Assembly: GCA_963971425.1 (NCBI GenBank)
Contig: OZ020516.1
Coordinates: forward strand, 36,878,199 to 36,942,198
Reading direction: 5' to 3'
Length of the DNA stretch: 64,000 nucleotides
From: Bryoerythrophyllum caledonicum
Lineage: Eukaryota; Streptophyta; Bryopsida; Pottiales; Pottiaceae
Below the pieces are notes generated by a model. It was not told the origin of the DNA and did no database searches. It saw only the letters and a list, made by a program, of their open reading frames with translations. A program made the position numbers and the translations under genes. Below, piece by piece: positions 45,761 through 57,223 of the stretch (its first letter is position 1; every line of letters starts with the position of its first letter).

Positions 45761-46434
45761 CCCCTAAATTACCAAGAATCCCCTTGGGGGACTCTTGAAG
45801 GTTCGGGCAGTGGATGTATATTAATCCAAGTCAAACATTTTCACACATTGTCACACATTGTCGGGCAAGGTACCAAAAATTCTTCTTCCTTTCCACATAA
45901 AACTTAGGGATCTTCATATTTTTTACTTTTTATTTTCTCCACAGCAATACGTGGTGTAGACCTTTCCATTGACATTTGGATTCTCATTCTAAAACATATT
46001 AAGTTCACAAAAAAATAAAACGTGAATTGACAATTTTTGAACATCGACTCTTTGCACAATTTTTTTGAATATGCTACACCCTTTCTTTACCTCTAAAAAA
46101 TGGTTCACAAGGAACTTATATCATGCTTAATATGGTAGTAATGGCTTTAGACCTTGTGTAGTGCAAAAATTGGACACCAAATAAAGTCAAAGTCTGTTGA
46201 TCCACTAAACGCAGAGAAGAAAATGAACCTTTTTCTCTACTTCAAACACTGGTATCTTTCAATCTGTGCAGTCAAAATTTATGAAACTTTATGAATATGT
46301 TACTTACTAAGTCTTAATTGAGATCCTACGGTTAAAACAAAAAATAAAAGTTTTGATTTTCTTCCTTACTGATTGCATTGAAACAAGCAGTTTTGAATTG
46401 TTTTTGGTGTGAAAATGGCTTGGTAATTTAGGGG
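45761..46434 (+). mobile_element. TTAA-flanked MITE, subfamily 2
   Basis: Inverted ends CCCCTAAATTACCAAG flanked by TTAA (45757-45760 and 46435-46438). The end sequence differs from subfamily 1 (AATTACC instead of AAGGACC) on both sides, so it is a distinct subfamily. A palindrome-like TCCCCTTGGGGGA lies just inside the left end. Confidence 0.82.
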
Positions 46435-46438
46435 TTAA

Positions 46439-47468
46439 TGAAGGAACTACACCAAAAGAAGTAAAGAGAAAAAAGTACAAGCATTGGAATAGAAGAAAAA
46501 AAAAGGGTGCAACAATACTAAAGACAAACACTAAGCCTAATGACATGTTGGAATAATACGATAAAATTGTTAATTTATTAGACTATATTTATAAAAGTGA
46601 GACAAAGATATCAGGAATTTTTACTTTTTTTTTATCTCTATATAGAATAGAAAACAATTTGTCATGTGTCTATCCGGAGCATCCGCCAGTTCTTTGCTAG
46701 AGAATTTTCATGTGATTGTTCCAAGGTGACATCCTTTAGAACAAAACCTTTTGGAAGAATCACTTTGTCTTTTGAACATTGTAGCTTATTAATCAAATAT
46801 GCCTATTGGAGTAGTCATTTAAATGTAGCCTTTTATTAAAATTTGGATAGCCATTAAATTAGGTGATATCCGGATACAACTTTCTTGGACAAAAATTTAA
46901 GTATTTTGATGACACTATGGAGTATACTACCCCGGATATATAAAGTAAATAACAAGTATTTAAAGTAATGGTTATTTGTGGTACATGATGGGTATATAAT
47001 CTCCTTCCTACTATTTCAAAAATTGGTTTCTTCATCACACACCAAGATTTGGCAAGAAAAAGGGAAGATGGTGCACAAAAAGAAAGAGTAGTAACTTCAT
47101 TACCAGTGTTTTGCTTTGCTGATGTGCCCTTGCTTAAGTTGATTTGAGCATTCCCGTCGACTTCAACAATGGGTTTTTAGTTGTTTGTGAAGAAGTTCAT
47201 AAATACTTCCCAAATATGCAACTAAATTTTTTGTTGAAAATCAAAGTTTCATCCTACAAAGATGATATTTTGGGTGAAATATTACCGCATTGAATAATTT
47301 GCAAAAGAAGAATGAACCTCAACAAAATGAGGCACATTGTACACACAAATGAAGCAAAAATGAAATGACACACTTTCCTTTTTTAATTGAATTCTCCAAT
47401 GACTCTCCAATTCTTCAATTTTCCTTTGGCCCGTATGTTACAACGGGGTTTCTACTCGTTTTAGATAA
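46439..47468. other. Intergenic, dispersed repeat
   Basis: About 46620-46900 is the inverted counterpart of about 31880-32150. No gene is supported. Confidence 0.4.
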
Positions 47469-47472
47469 TTAA

Positions 47473-48280
47473 CCCCTAAAGGACCAAGGCAATTTTCCCT
47501 CAAAAACACTCCAAAACTGCCATTTTCAGCACAATCAACACAAAATGATACAAAATCATTTTTCTGAAAATTTAACCATAGGATCTTGTACTAGACTTGT
47601 ATGAGAGTGTGTGGTGAAAATTTTGGTAAGTTTGACCGCACGGATTGAAAGATATTAGCCTTTGAAGTGCGACATAATCTCTTTTTGAGGTCATACTATA
47701 CACCTTCAACAAACTTCGACCACCTTCTATGGCAACTTTTTGCACTACGGGCCGTGATTATATTGTCTTAACTTGAAAAGGATCATGTTAGGCACAAGTG
47801 CACCAAATTTTAGAAGTAGAAGAGGTGTAGAAGATGTCCTAAAAAATCCTGCAATGCACCTATGTGCGGAGAATCAACAATACACTTTATATTTTTCATA
47901 TATCATATCCTTCTCAAATATTTGAATTTCACAAATCCGTATAGTAGATGCAAAGATCTCAATTTCCTTTCCAAGAGGACATTTTCAGTCTTTTAAATGG
48001 ACAAAAACTCGAATTTCTATTGAATTTAGAAGTTATTAAAATTTGGTGACAGTATTTGTGATATGTCACACTAAACTGCTGCACTATTTGTATATGTAAG
48101 TGAAAATAAATTGTAACTTTTGAACCGTAAGTCGAAATTCTACGAAATTTGTGTCTATGCAAAGCTAATCAAAAGTTGGCAATTCAATAAAAAATCTCAG
48201 AAAATAATGCCTAGAATTGAGAACGTGGTACCTTACCCAAACTCAAAACGTCCCCCGAGGGGACATCGGTCCTTCAGGGG
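47473..48280 (-). mobile_element. TTAA-flanked MITE, inverted near-identical copy of 10267-11073
   Basis: Flanked by TTAA (47469-47472 and 48281-48284). Read on the minus strand it starts CCCCTGAAGGACCGATGTCC and follows the first copy base for base with only scattered differences over the part I compared, including the GTCCCCTCGGGGGAC palindrome. Confidence 0.85.
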
Positions 48281-48295
48281 TTAAATACCACATTA

Positions 48296-49079
48296 TCATA
48301 CTACTAAAATCATAATCCGCGAAGTGAACCACGCAGGAATCAATCATGCAGTCAACCGTGCAGTGAACTATAGGATCGGTGCAGTCAACCGCGCATTTAA
48401 TTATGCAGCCAACCGCGCAGTGAATCATGTTACCTATTTTTTAATATAGTTTGTAATATAAAAACTACATTAAAATGGTTGGACTAATGCGTTGCAAAGC
48501 ATTAGCTTGAGTTTTTGGGTGTGACAAATTTGCATTTGTGTGTTGCAATTTGTGCTCTTGATTACAAATTTGACGTTCAAAATATTTTTTGAGTTAAGCA
48601 CTTAAAGATTGAATTGTAAATTATGAGTTGTAAACTTCGAGTGAAAAAGTTGTGAAGTTGGAGTTGTGATCTTGGAGGTTGGCATACAAAGTTGGAGTTG
48701 CAAAATTGCATATTTGAGTTGTGGAGATTGAATTACAAGTTTTGAGGTGAGATTGTAATTGCAAGTTGAGTTTGTGGGTGTGTGAAATTTGCATTTGTGT
48801 GTTGCAATTTGTGCTTATCCAAAATAAATTTGAAACTCTTGATTACAAATTTGACGTTCATAACATTTTTGAAATTTCATGTTAAAATGCAAAAAATCTA
48901 AAACCTAATTTTTTTTTTCTATTCTATTCTATTACATTATTAAAATTCATGCATAGGTTTCAAAGACATATTTATGTTTTATGTAGATTGTTGTTACCTT
49001 TCTTTTTTTATATTTGTGACATAAAAGCTATATTAAAATGGTTGAACTAATGCGTTGCAAAGCAAGCGCCAACTGCTAG
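48296..49079 (+). mobile_element. Non-autonomous Helitron-like element
   Basis: The left end is TCATACTACTAAAATCATAA directly after A (48295). The right end is CTAG (49076-49079) directly before T, preceded by the small hairpin GCGTTGCAAAGCAAGCGC about 7 bp upstream. A TC start, CTAG end with 3' hairpin and insertion between A and T define Helitrons. The element is 784 bp, without coding sequence. Confidence 0.68.
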
Positions 49080-49357
49080 TATATCTCTAAATATTTATAA
49101 TAAACTCAAAACAAGGAAAAAGGCGGTTAAGATTCCTTGTCCAACCTTACTTCTGTCTTTTCATCCTCAAAGGTTCTAGAAAACCTAATTCTAAGTAGAG
49201 TTTAGAGGCCACCATCCTCTTCTACATGCAATTGAAGAATTCTACTGTTTGAGACACCACCAATGTCTTCAATGTGTCATAATTATGGACAACAAATAGA
49301 CATCAATAGTTAAATAAATAAAAAAAGTTAACTTATTAAAACTCTAACAAAATATTA

Positions 49358-50032
49358 AAAAAAAAAGGTAACAACAATTTACATAAAATATAAATATGTC
49401 TTTGAAACCTATGCATGAGTTTTAATAATGTAATAGAATAGAATAGAATAGAAAAAAAAAAAATTAGGTTTTAGATTTTTTGCATTTTAACATGGAATTT
49501 CAAAAATGTTTTGAACGTCAAATTTGTAATCAAGAGTTTCAAATTTATTTTGGATAAGCACAAATTGCAACACACAAATGCAAATTTCACACACCCACAA
49601 ACTCAACTTGCAATTACAATCTCAATTTCACACACCTACAAACTCAATTTGCAATTACAATCTCAAAACTTGCAATCTCACCACTAAACTTGTAATTTCA
49701 ATCTCCACAACTCGAATATGCAATTTTGCAACTCCAACTTTGTACATGCCAACCTCCAAGATCACAATTCCAACTTCACAACTTTTGCACTCCAAGTTTA
49801 CAACTCATAATTTACAATTCAATCTTTAAGTGCTCAACTCAAAAAATATTTTGAACGTCAAATTTGTAATCAAGAGCACAAATTGCAACACACAAATGCA
49901 AATTTGTCACACCCAGAAACTCAAGACCCTAAATTTCAAAACCGTACAGTAAACCATACAACAATCAACCGCGCAGTCAACCATGCAGTCAACCGCACGG
50001 AAACTGAATAGATTATGATTTTAGTAGTATGA
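49358..50032 (-). mobile_element. Second Helitron-like copy, inverted and 3'-truncated
   Basis: Read on the minus strand it begins TCATACTACTAAAATCATAA after A and matches the first copy through its TTGCAATTTGTGCTCTTGAT and TATTCTATTCTATTACATTA segments, then stops near 49358 without the hairpin/CTAG end. With the first copy it forms a large inverted repeat about a spacer of roughly 280 bp. Confidence 0.62.
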
Positions 50033-50397
50033 TATATGTATATTATTTTTTTTTGGTGATTTGGAGCCAAACTGGTGGTTTTTTTCCAACACAACCGTGA
50101 AACCAAAAAAAAAAAAACGCTGTTTCACAGCATAATTCCCCTTATGAATCTATTAAGAATGATATGTCAAGTAAGCTTTGTACTTCCAAGGGGGAAGAGA
50201 AGTGATTTTCCAAGTTCATTGCTAGCGTTTGTGAAGAGAGAAATGTACATTGCCAATTTGCATACAACAAAATCTTCTTTATTCCAAAAAATTCCAAATT
50301 GGATATTTTGTGAAGATAGAAAATGAGCAATTCCTGTAGTAACATCCCTACAATAGTTTCTTGTGCAATAAAATGTTAACTTGTAAGATGACATTCG

Positions 50398-51310
50398 CCC
50401 CTAAAGGACCAAGTGACCCTTGGGGGGACGATTTTGATTTTGGGCAGGTTCCTAAAATTTGAAAATAATCTTTTTTTTTGAATTTTTATTCTAGATTTAC
50501 CTTGATATGAGTTTCATGGTGGTACTTTTATTATTTTTTTGGATTCATGGTTTGAAAGTTAGTACCGCTTAAAGTTAGAAGTGTAGACTTTAGACAGCTT
50601 CAAAATTTTGCTAGTAGTTTTTGTTGACATTGAGATTTTTCACACATAGAGAATATTACCTTATTTGAAGATGTCAAAAAAAATTCTTGTCTACAGTGTA
50701 AAAAACATTTAAAGACAAGTCAAACATTTTTACAAATTTTGGATAAGCCGGGAAAAAAACTTCATCTTTCCTACATAAAACCTAGAGATCATCATATTTT
50801 CACTTTTTATTTTATTAACAACAATATGTGGTAAGAACCTTCTTATTGACCATTTAGATTATCATTCTAAAATATATTGAGTTCACAAAAAAATAAATCA
50901 TGAATTGATAGCTCTTAAACTCTTACTCCCTACACAGATGTTTTGAATATGCTACAACCCTTCTTTACCTCTAAAAATTGGTGTACAGGGAATTAACATC
51001 ATGCGTAACACAATGGTAAGAGATTTAGACCTTGTGTAGTGCAAAAATTTAATACTAAGTGAAGTCAAAGTCTATTGATCCACTCAATGTAAGGAAGAAA
51101 ATTAAGGTCCATTATTTTAAGTTCAAACACTATAATTTTTCAAGTCATGGGGTCAAAGTTTTTTAAATTTCATATGTTACTTAGTAAGTTTTGATTGAGA
51201 TACTACGGTCAAACTTATAAATATAGGATTTTGTATCTTTCTTTACTCATTGCACTAAAAATCAACAATTTTGAAGTGTTTAGTGTGAAATTGTGACGGT
51301 CCTTCCGGGG
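50398..51310 (+). mobile_element. TTAA-type MITE, 913-bp copy
   Basis: Left end CCCCTAAAGGACCAAGTG follows a mutated duplication (TTCG); right end (inverted CCCCGGAAGGACCGTC) is followed by TTAA at 51311-51314. Near the left end is a decayed CCCTTGGGGGG palindrome. Confidence 0.68.
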
Positions 51311-51769
51311 TTAAAAATTTCGAAGAAACTCTTCAAGCAAATGAGCACACTGTTACTAGTGTTGTCTACACAAAATAAGCATATTCTTTATGACTACACA
51401 CAAATCTCTCATCACGTGATGGTCCTTGTATGCAAAATTCACATCCACCATTGCAACCAACATTACATCTCTCTTCTAATCAAAGCATACGCATCTTCAT
51501 TCAACCTATCCTGATTTTGAAAGCTCAAGTGAAGCAAACCTTAGGAAAAACGTGACTGTAAAAACTTTCACGAGATAAACTGTCGATGTTAACATACTCA
51601 ACGTTGGTTATAGTTTCTCCAAGAAGAAGTTTCTCAGATGCTAAATCTCGAAAGAAAACCAGAATTTACAAATTTCTGAACAAGATGTACAAAACGCATC
51701 TCAGACAAACAAGTACACGATAATACAACTCTGTTGGATCCAGTAGAGATTGCAAAAACTAATCCGAAC

Positions 51770-53048
51770 TTAGCGCGAGACCGATGGGACGACGGCGCCT
51801 CGGCGCGCGCCATTGGTCTGATCACCCTCGATGTCGGACTGGTACCTGCCCCCGGAGCTCAGCAGAGGCTCCGAATGCGCGCGCGAGCTTTGCAGCTTTT
51901 CTTCGGCGCCGCCACGCAAAATCTCAAGATGGGCCCCGAACCGGTCCACTTGCTGCAGCGCCGCCACCCGGATGGCGTTCAGCACCGCCGCCACCACCAA
52001 CAACCCGCTCGCCACCAGTGCGAACCACGTCGACAGCGTCTGCATGCCGCAACGTACACATGATGAGTTGAGACTCGAAAGTTTGGAACTACAAGCTACG
52101 CAACCCTGAGATCGAGGAGTGAAGATTGGCGTACCATGAGTTTGTGGCCCTTGCCGGAGATCTGCAGAGCGATCACTCCGCTGACGAGAAGGAGCTCACT
52201 GGCAACGATGCAGGGCAGCGACACCGCCTTCTGCAGGAGCTGGATTCGTATGTCAGTCTTCTCGTACACCTGGAACGCGTTGTGGATCGCTCCGACCAAC
52301 CACAACGCCGAGCCTGCCACCACGAGCCAGAAGGACTGCGCCAGTTTCAGGTGAACCTCGTCCTTGCCATACGCTCCCTTGTTTGCCTGCAATAAAACCG
52401 ACCAGAATTACTGACCGATTCAATACCTAGGTTACCAATTGAACTGTCGTAACCGATTATATCTAAACTGCAAGATGTTACCAAAAAACGTATGAATTTC
52501 AGATATAAATTCGTTAGTAAGTGTGCAATTCAAATGTTCCAATTTTTCGAAACTCTATGTGAATTCCACTGTGTGGAAGTACTCGGGCATGTTTGATTCA
52601 ACGCATGTGAAAAGAACTACAGGCTTTTTAATGAAAGATAGCAAAAATGGCCCAATATGAAAACCGCGATTACACTGACACTTACCCTGATCAGCAAGAA
52701 AGTGGCGATGCAGAGCAGAATGGACCCGATGGCTTGGACCAGAGGCGCCGCGAGCTCGACCATCCACAGCTGCGTGTCCATCGCCAGGAAGCTGAAGTTG
52801 TAATCGATTCCAGCCAAGTGCGCATGCAAGTCATGGAAGTTTACAAGAACAACAAGCGCAAGTCCCACAAGGATCAGCCACAGCCCCCAGCTCTTGTTGA
52901 CTTCGAAGCTGGGCAGGAGCAACACGACCCCAGCTGCGAACAGAACGGTACCGAACAGGTACAGAAACGCGTTCAGGTTCTCGAACAAGTCCCGAGTTCC
53001 CGGCGGACCGTACATGCGAGACTGCCGCGCCGAAGTAAGCTTCACCAT
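51770..53048 (-). CDS. Conserved plant six-helix membrane protein of unknown function
   Basis: Three exons, 53048-52686, 52386-52135 and 52039-51770, all GT-AG and phase 0, give 294 residues. The start M-V-K-L-T-S-A-R-Q-S-R-M-Y-G-P is very like the conserved N-terminus of an uncharacterised plant membrane protein family. Six hydrophobic segments can be seen: three in exon 1 (around residues 28-50, 53-75 and 98-120), two in exon 2 and one in exon 3. Motifs at the helix borders include N-F-H-D-L-H-A-H-L-A-G-I and the repeated H-N-A-F-Q-V / L-N-A-I-R-V after helices. The polar C-terminus holds L-R-G-G-A-E-E-K-L. It would sit in a cellular membrane; I know no biochemical role. Codon use is GC-richer than the flanking repeats, as in the two neighbouring genes. 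Confidence 0.85.
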
Positions 53049-54173
53049 CTTGATAGTTCAGGCCGAGTACTGTCACAAACTCCGGTTCTATGTTCACTGG
53101 AATCTGGGCTGTTGAAAGGGGTTATTTGTAAGAATTGAGGAGTCCAAATTCCAGCTAATCAGTTGTTGTGAGCGGCGGAATTGTGGCACACTTGGCGAGG
53201 CGGAGTGGCGTTCGTGTGGCCGGGGCTAAGGCCTCCAAGTGGGTCTAGAAAAGGTGGTGCCAGGTATGGGATAAATACCGCATGGAGGCGGACTTGAGGA
53301 AACTCCTAATTCACGGCTCTTCGTTCGAGGTTTCTCTGAGTGACAGAGAGAACTCACCGATGACTTCGTTTGCTTGCGTGAACAGCCGGACACTTGGCTG
53401 TTTATGGGGCCCTGACAGCAAAACATGCAGTACCAGGTCGACCTAGGTCCAAAAGGCTAAAGTACCATGGCTTATGGGGCCGGAGTTCATTAATAGAAAG
53501 GAGAGCATCTTTTTACACCACATGATGATTTGATAGACATCTGAAATATCTGTTTCTATCAATAGAGATTTGAAGTGCTAGTTTTGCCTTGCCTGCCTCT
53601 ATGCCCCGGTTCAAGGAGTCGGCCAAAGCCAGTTGATGTCTAAGGCCACTTTAAGATGGGGCAATGCGAAAGAAAATGTCTAATTAAACGAAGAATCCGA
53701 AGTCAGCTCCCATGCATAGAGCCAACTCAAAGATTCGTCCAAGAAGTAAATGAATGGGTGCCTAATCTAATTATCAGCAGCGGTTTATGAAAAGAATCGC
53801 TGTGCTTCAAGAAAACAATTCTAGTGTACAAGAGCTTCCTATACGCAGCCAGAGAAGATTCGCTGATGGGCTATGCAGCATGCTCCATGATCTGTTGACG
53901 CAAACCCAGGTTAATCATTACTTGCAAGCTACAGACAGAAACTCTACCGAAAAAGAACTACTTCAAAGAATTAGATCAATTGTCCTGACATATGACAAGA
54001 AAGAGCTGGAACAGAAGGTGAGGAATCTGCGAGACCTCCAAATTGAAACGAAAAATCTAACAGCTAACACACAGTCAATGCAAAGATGTAAAAGAGTCAG
54101 AGAAGTCTCAAATACCTGCACTCTTGCCCATCCAAGACCACGCACCGAGGATGCTATTGAACCGCACATCTTC
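53049..54173. other. Intergenic region between two minus-strand genes
   Basis: Promoter of the membrane protein gene and 3' region of the next gene. A 147-codon plus-strand frame at 53787-54230 overlaps the end of the minus-strand gene and shows no domain; I do not call it. Confidence 0.45.
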
Positions 54174-57100
54174 TTAAGCAAAACTCCTCTGTTTTCTATG
54201 TCTACACTCCGAAATCGCCAGGTCACTTGAGCCATCGGGCATTCCTGAGTCAGAAGCTGCCTTTGATACGCCTACGGACTTGGCAGCAACAACATCTCGA
54301 AAGTCCAGCAGATCATTGCTGCCTAAATAGGACTCAGCGGTATCGCCAAGTGAGGGAGGGAGTCCTGCGCCAGCTATGGAACTGCTGGACGAGCTGCCAA
54401 ATCTCTGCTTCGAGCTACCCAACGAACTTGCAGCTAATGATGAATCACTAGTCACTGGAGGGCCAACACGCAACTTGTTTTGTTCTTCCAGCCTGCGTTG
54501 ATTCTCTGAAGGTAAGTTCGCATAGCAGTTATAACAGTAGCAACTGCTATCTAACCCACATTGGCCACGAGGTCCATGAGGCGAAATTCTCGTGTGTTTC
54601 ACACAATAAACACTCTGACATTCTCGACAATAATGCTTGTTGAGCTTCATCCACCAGTCCTGCAATGAATGCCAGCGATCAAATCGCACCTTACATCCTT
54701 CATAGTTGCACCTGCATTTTCAGCAAAACTACGTGTAAGAACTACATAATATTCTAAAGAGGTGTTCAAATCGTGTTCAATAATTTGCCTAAATCTCCGT
54801 ACAAGTACGACACAATAGCATAACTACTGCCAACCTCATCTATGTGATTACATATACTATTTTCCAACAGAAGTTCGAAGTGCTAAGAAATTGTCAAAAA
54901 AACGATAGCTTGCAAATTGATGCAGGAACACTAACCTGCTTCTACTCCGCTTCGAAGGAACATGAAGCAGCTCTATGTCTCGCTGAGGAGTTGATGGTGG
55001 GTACACTAACCCCTTGTCCATGACTTCCTCCAACTCCACTTCAATCTCACTGCTGTTATGGGAAGAACTCTTTGAATCCCCTGAACTGGGTTGCAAGCTT
55101 GAACCACTTGCCCCTAAAAGGCAATTTGCACTTAAACTTTGAACGTCTTGAGCCACAAAACAGCCTCCAACCAGCTCTTCTTCAACGATGATAGGAGTTT
55201 CCATGCACGGGTTACTTGGACTCTTAAGTGAAGCTCTTCTAGAAGCTAATGACGGATCCACTCCAAGCCTGGAAAGCGCCCAGACTTTGTGACGCATGTA
55301 CAACCAACTATTATAAGCTAATGATAAAGAACGTGCTGCTGTTCTCACACACACATGGGGGCTTTCTAACCCTTTTCTCAATGCCTGTCGACAATGGTTC
55401 TTCAGAAGAACCCAAGCAGCCAAAGTAACATCGAAGAAGAATGTGTGCCTTGAAAACACGGCTAGAAGCAATATAACCCCTGAATTGATCCACGTCCATA
55501 TACCACTGTCCTCTTTCTGGGATGGATTGGATCCTCTAGGTATCAACAACTCTGGGTCCAGGCTTGCACTACCTTGGCGTGCCATCTGCAAGGGCAGCGT
55601 CTCCTCTACATCCAGTTTCGAAGATGAAAAAGGAGTAACAGCTGCTCTACAACCATCAACGGTAACCCAATTTGAGGGGCCATGGCCACCCCAAGTTTGC
55701 ACTCTGTATGTATATTCTTTTCCAACTTTAAGAGCATTTCTGTCCAGGAAAGCGACCTCTCTTGTATCAGCCACAATTGTCCAAGTAGAGAATGTTCTTG
55801 ACCACCGTTCGATCAAATATTTATGCAAGGGAGGCAACCCACGGTTGATGGGAGCTTCCCAAGAGAGCTGTATGCCACCGTAACTAGAAGGACTGCACTG
55901 CAATGAGCGGACTGGACCTGGAACAATGCCAATTCCAAAAATCTGTCTCACCAAAGCACGTGTGACTTTGGTACGGTGTAGAGTACTCTTGATTCCAAGA
56001 TCCTCCAGCAAAGCTTCACTGTCGTTCTCAATAAGGGCTGGAAAATCCATACCATTGATAGCATTCTGCCGGAATGCTTCAGCATATTGTGGCAGTTGTA
56101 GTCCGTGAGTGACCCATTCTACTACATGGTCTGCAGTCATCATGTTTGACAGATGATCCTGTACAAAGGAAACGTGAAAGTAAGTGGTAGAACATTGAAT
56201 AACTACGTTCATAAATCAACGAAACACAGAACCTACGGGCTTAAAACACAACTTCAAGAAGACCAGTAATAGACATTCAGCACCTAATAAATAGTATTTC
56301 TCCTCTCGAGCTTCTCCACAATCCTAATAACTAAGTTTACAATCCATTCACTCCTTACTAATATAGTCTATAACCAGTTCTGTCACTATGCGTTACATTT
56401 CCAACTTGGCTCTCATATCAGCAGTATATTTCTCTGGGAAAAAAATATATTTAGTAAAAGATACCAGAAAATGAGCGTGATACAGAACCAAGGTAACAGG
56501 CTCTCACCAGCATCTCTTCTGCAGATATGGTGTTCCCTCCATAGCTGAAATTGAGGTCAAACTGAGAGGACGCTATCAGATCACTCATACCCTCTTTTGT
56601 TTCCATGTCACCTTCATCTGCCACTTTCGCGTCAAGCTTCCGCAGAAACTGCAATCGGAGTCCAGATGTCCAGGGCAAGCTGTATATCAGTTATCGTTCA
56701 ACTTTGAAAAGCTCAGAGAAAGGGATGAAATGTAAACAAATGCAAACCTAGAAACTGACAAAACTAACCGCTATCATTGGAAATAGAGCACATCTCACGA
56801 TCTTAAACCAGCAACACTACTATCGTTTCAACAAACATTTAGAAAACCCTAAATTAAACAAGATACGCAAAAGAAAAGATCGATAACCTTCGAAGCTTCT
56901 CCTTGCTCGATCTCGCCATTCCCATCTTGATCTACCTTACAAAAAAAGGAATCTAGATTTCGCTGGGAGCCTATAGCATTCGCTTTTGCTCCCAGCAACA
57001 CCACCACCAGAATCCCTACAAGAAGAACAAATTTCCAGAAGGTGCAGAGGTTCAAACTGGATCGGTGCTTTCTGCAGATCTGCAAACGAGGCCCGTTTGC

Positions 57101-57223
57101 TATCATTTTGGAGACGGCTTCCCCAAACTCTCCCATAGCAACGTGTCCATATGCACCACAAGCATTGTCTATAAATTGTTCAAAATGCATCTGCTTTCCT
57201 ACCCTGCGACTGGCAATAACCAT
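54174..57223 (-). CDS. EF-hand / SAM / fibronectin-III / zinc-finger membrane protein
   Basis: Four exons (57223-56888, 56648-56508, 56158-54936, 54711-54174) join in phase to about 745 residues. In order there is a hydrophobic segment near residues 68-85 (F-V-L-L-V-G-I-L-V-V-V-L-L), a canonical EF-hand loop at 98-109 (D-Q-D-G-N-G-E-I-E-Q-G-E) and a SAM domain at about 166-232 (W-V-T-H-G-L-Q-L-P-Q-Y through D-L-G-I). A fibronectin type III domain follows at about 239-330 (P-G-P-V-R-S-L ... G-P-S-N-W), then a second hydrophobic stretch near 410 and a Ser-rich region. The C-terminal Cys/His cluster has C-N-Y-E-G-C, H-Y-C-R-E-C, Y-C-V-K-H and C-Y-C-Y-N-C, like a divergent FYVE/RING-type zinc finger. 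Exon 1 ends at a weak donor (GTTATC). A calcium-responsive membrane scaffold is a guess from domains; I know no characterised homologue. Confidence 0.8.

Noticed and set aside
53787-54230. 147-codon plus-strand open frame
   Set aside because: It overlaps the 3' end of the better supported minus-strand gene, has no domain and lies where a 3' untranslated region is expected.
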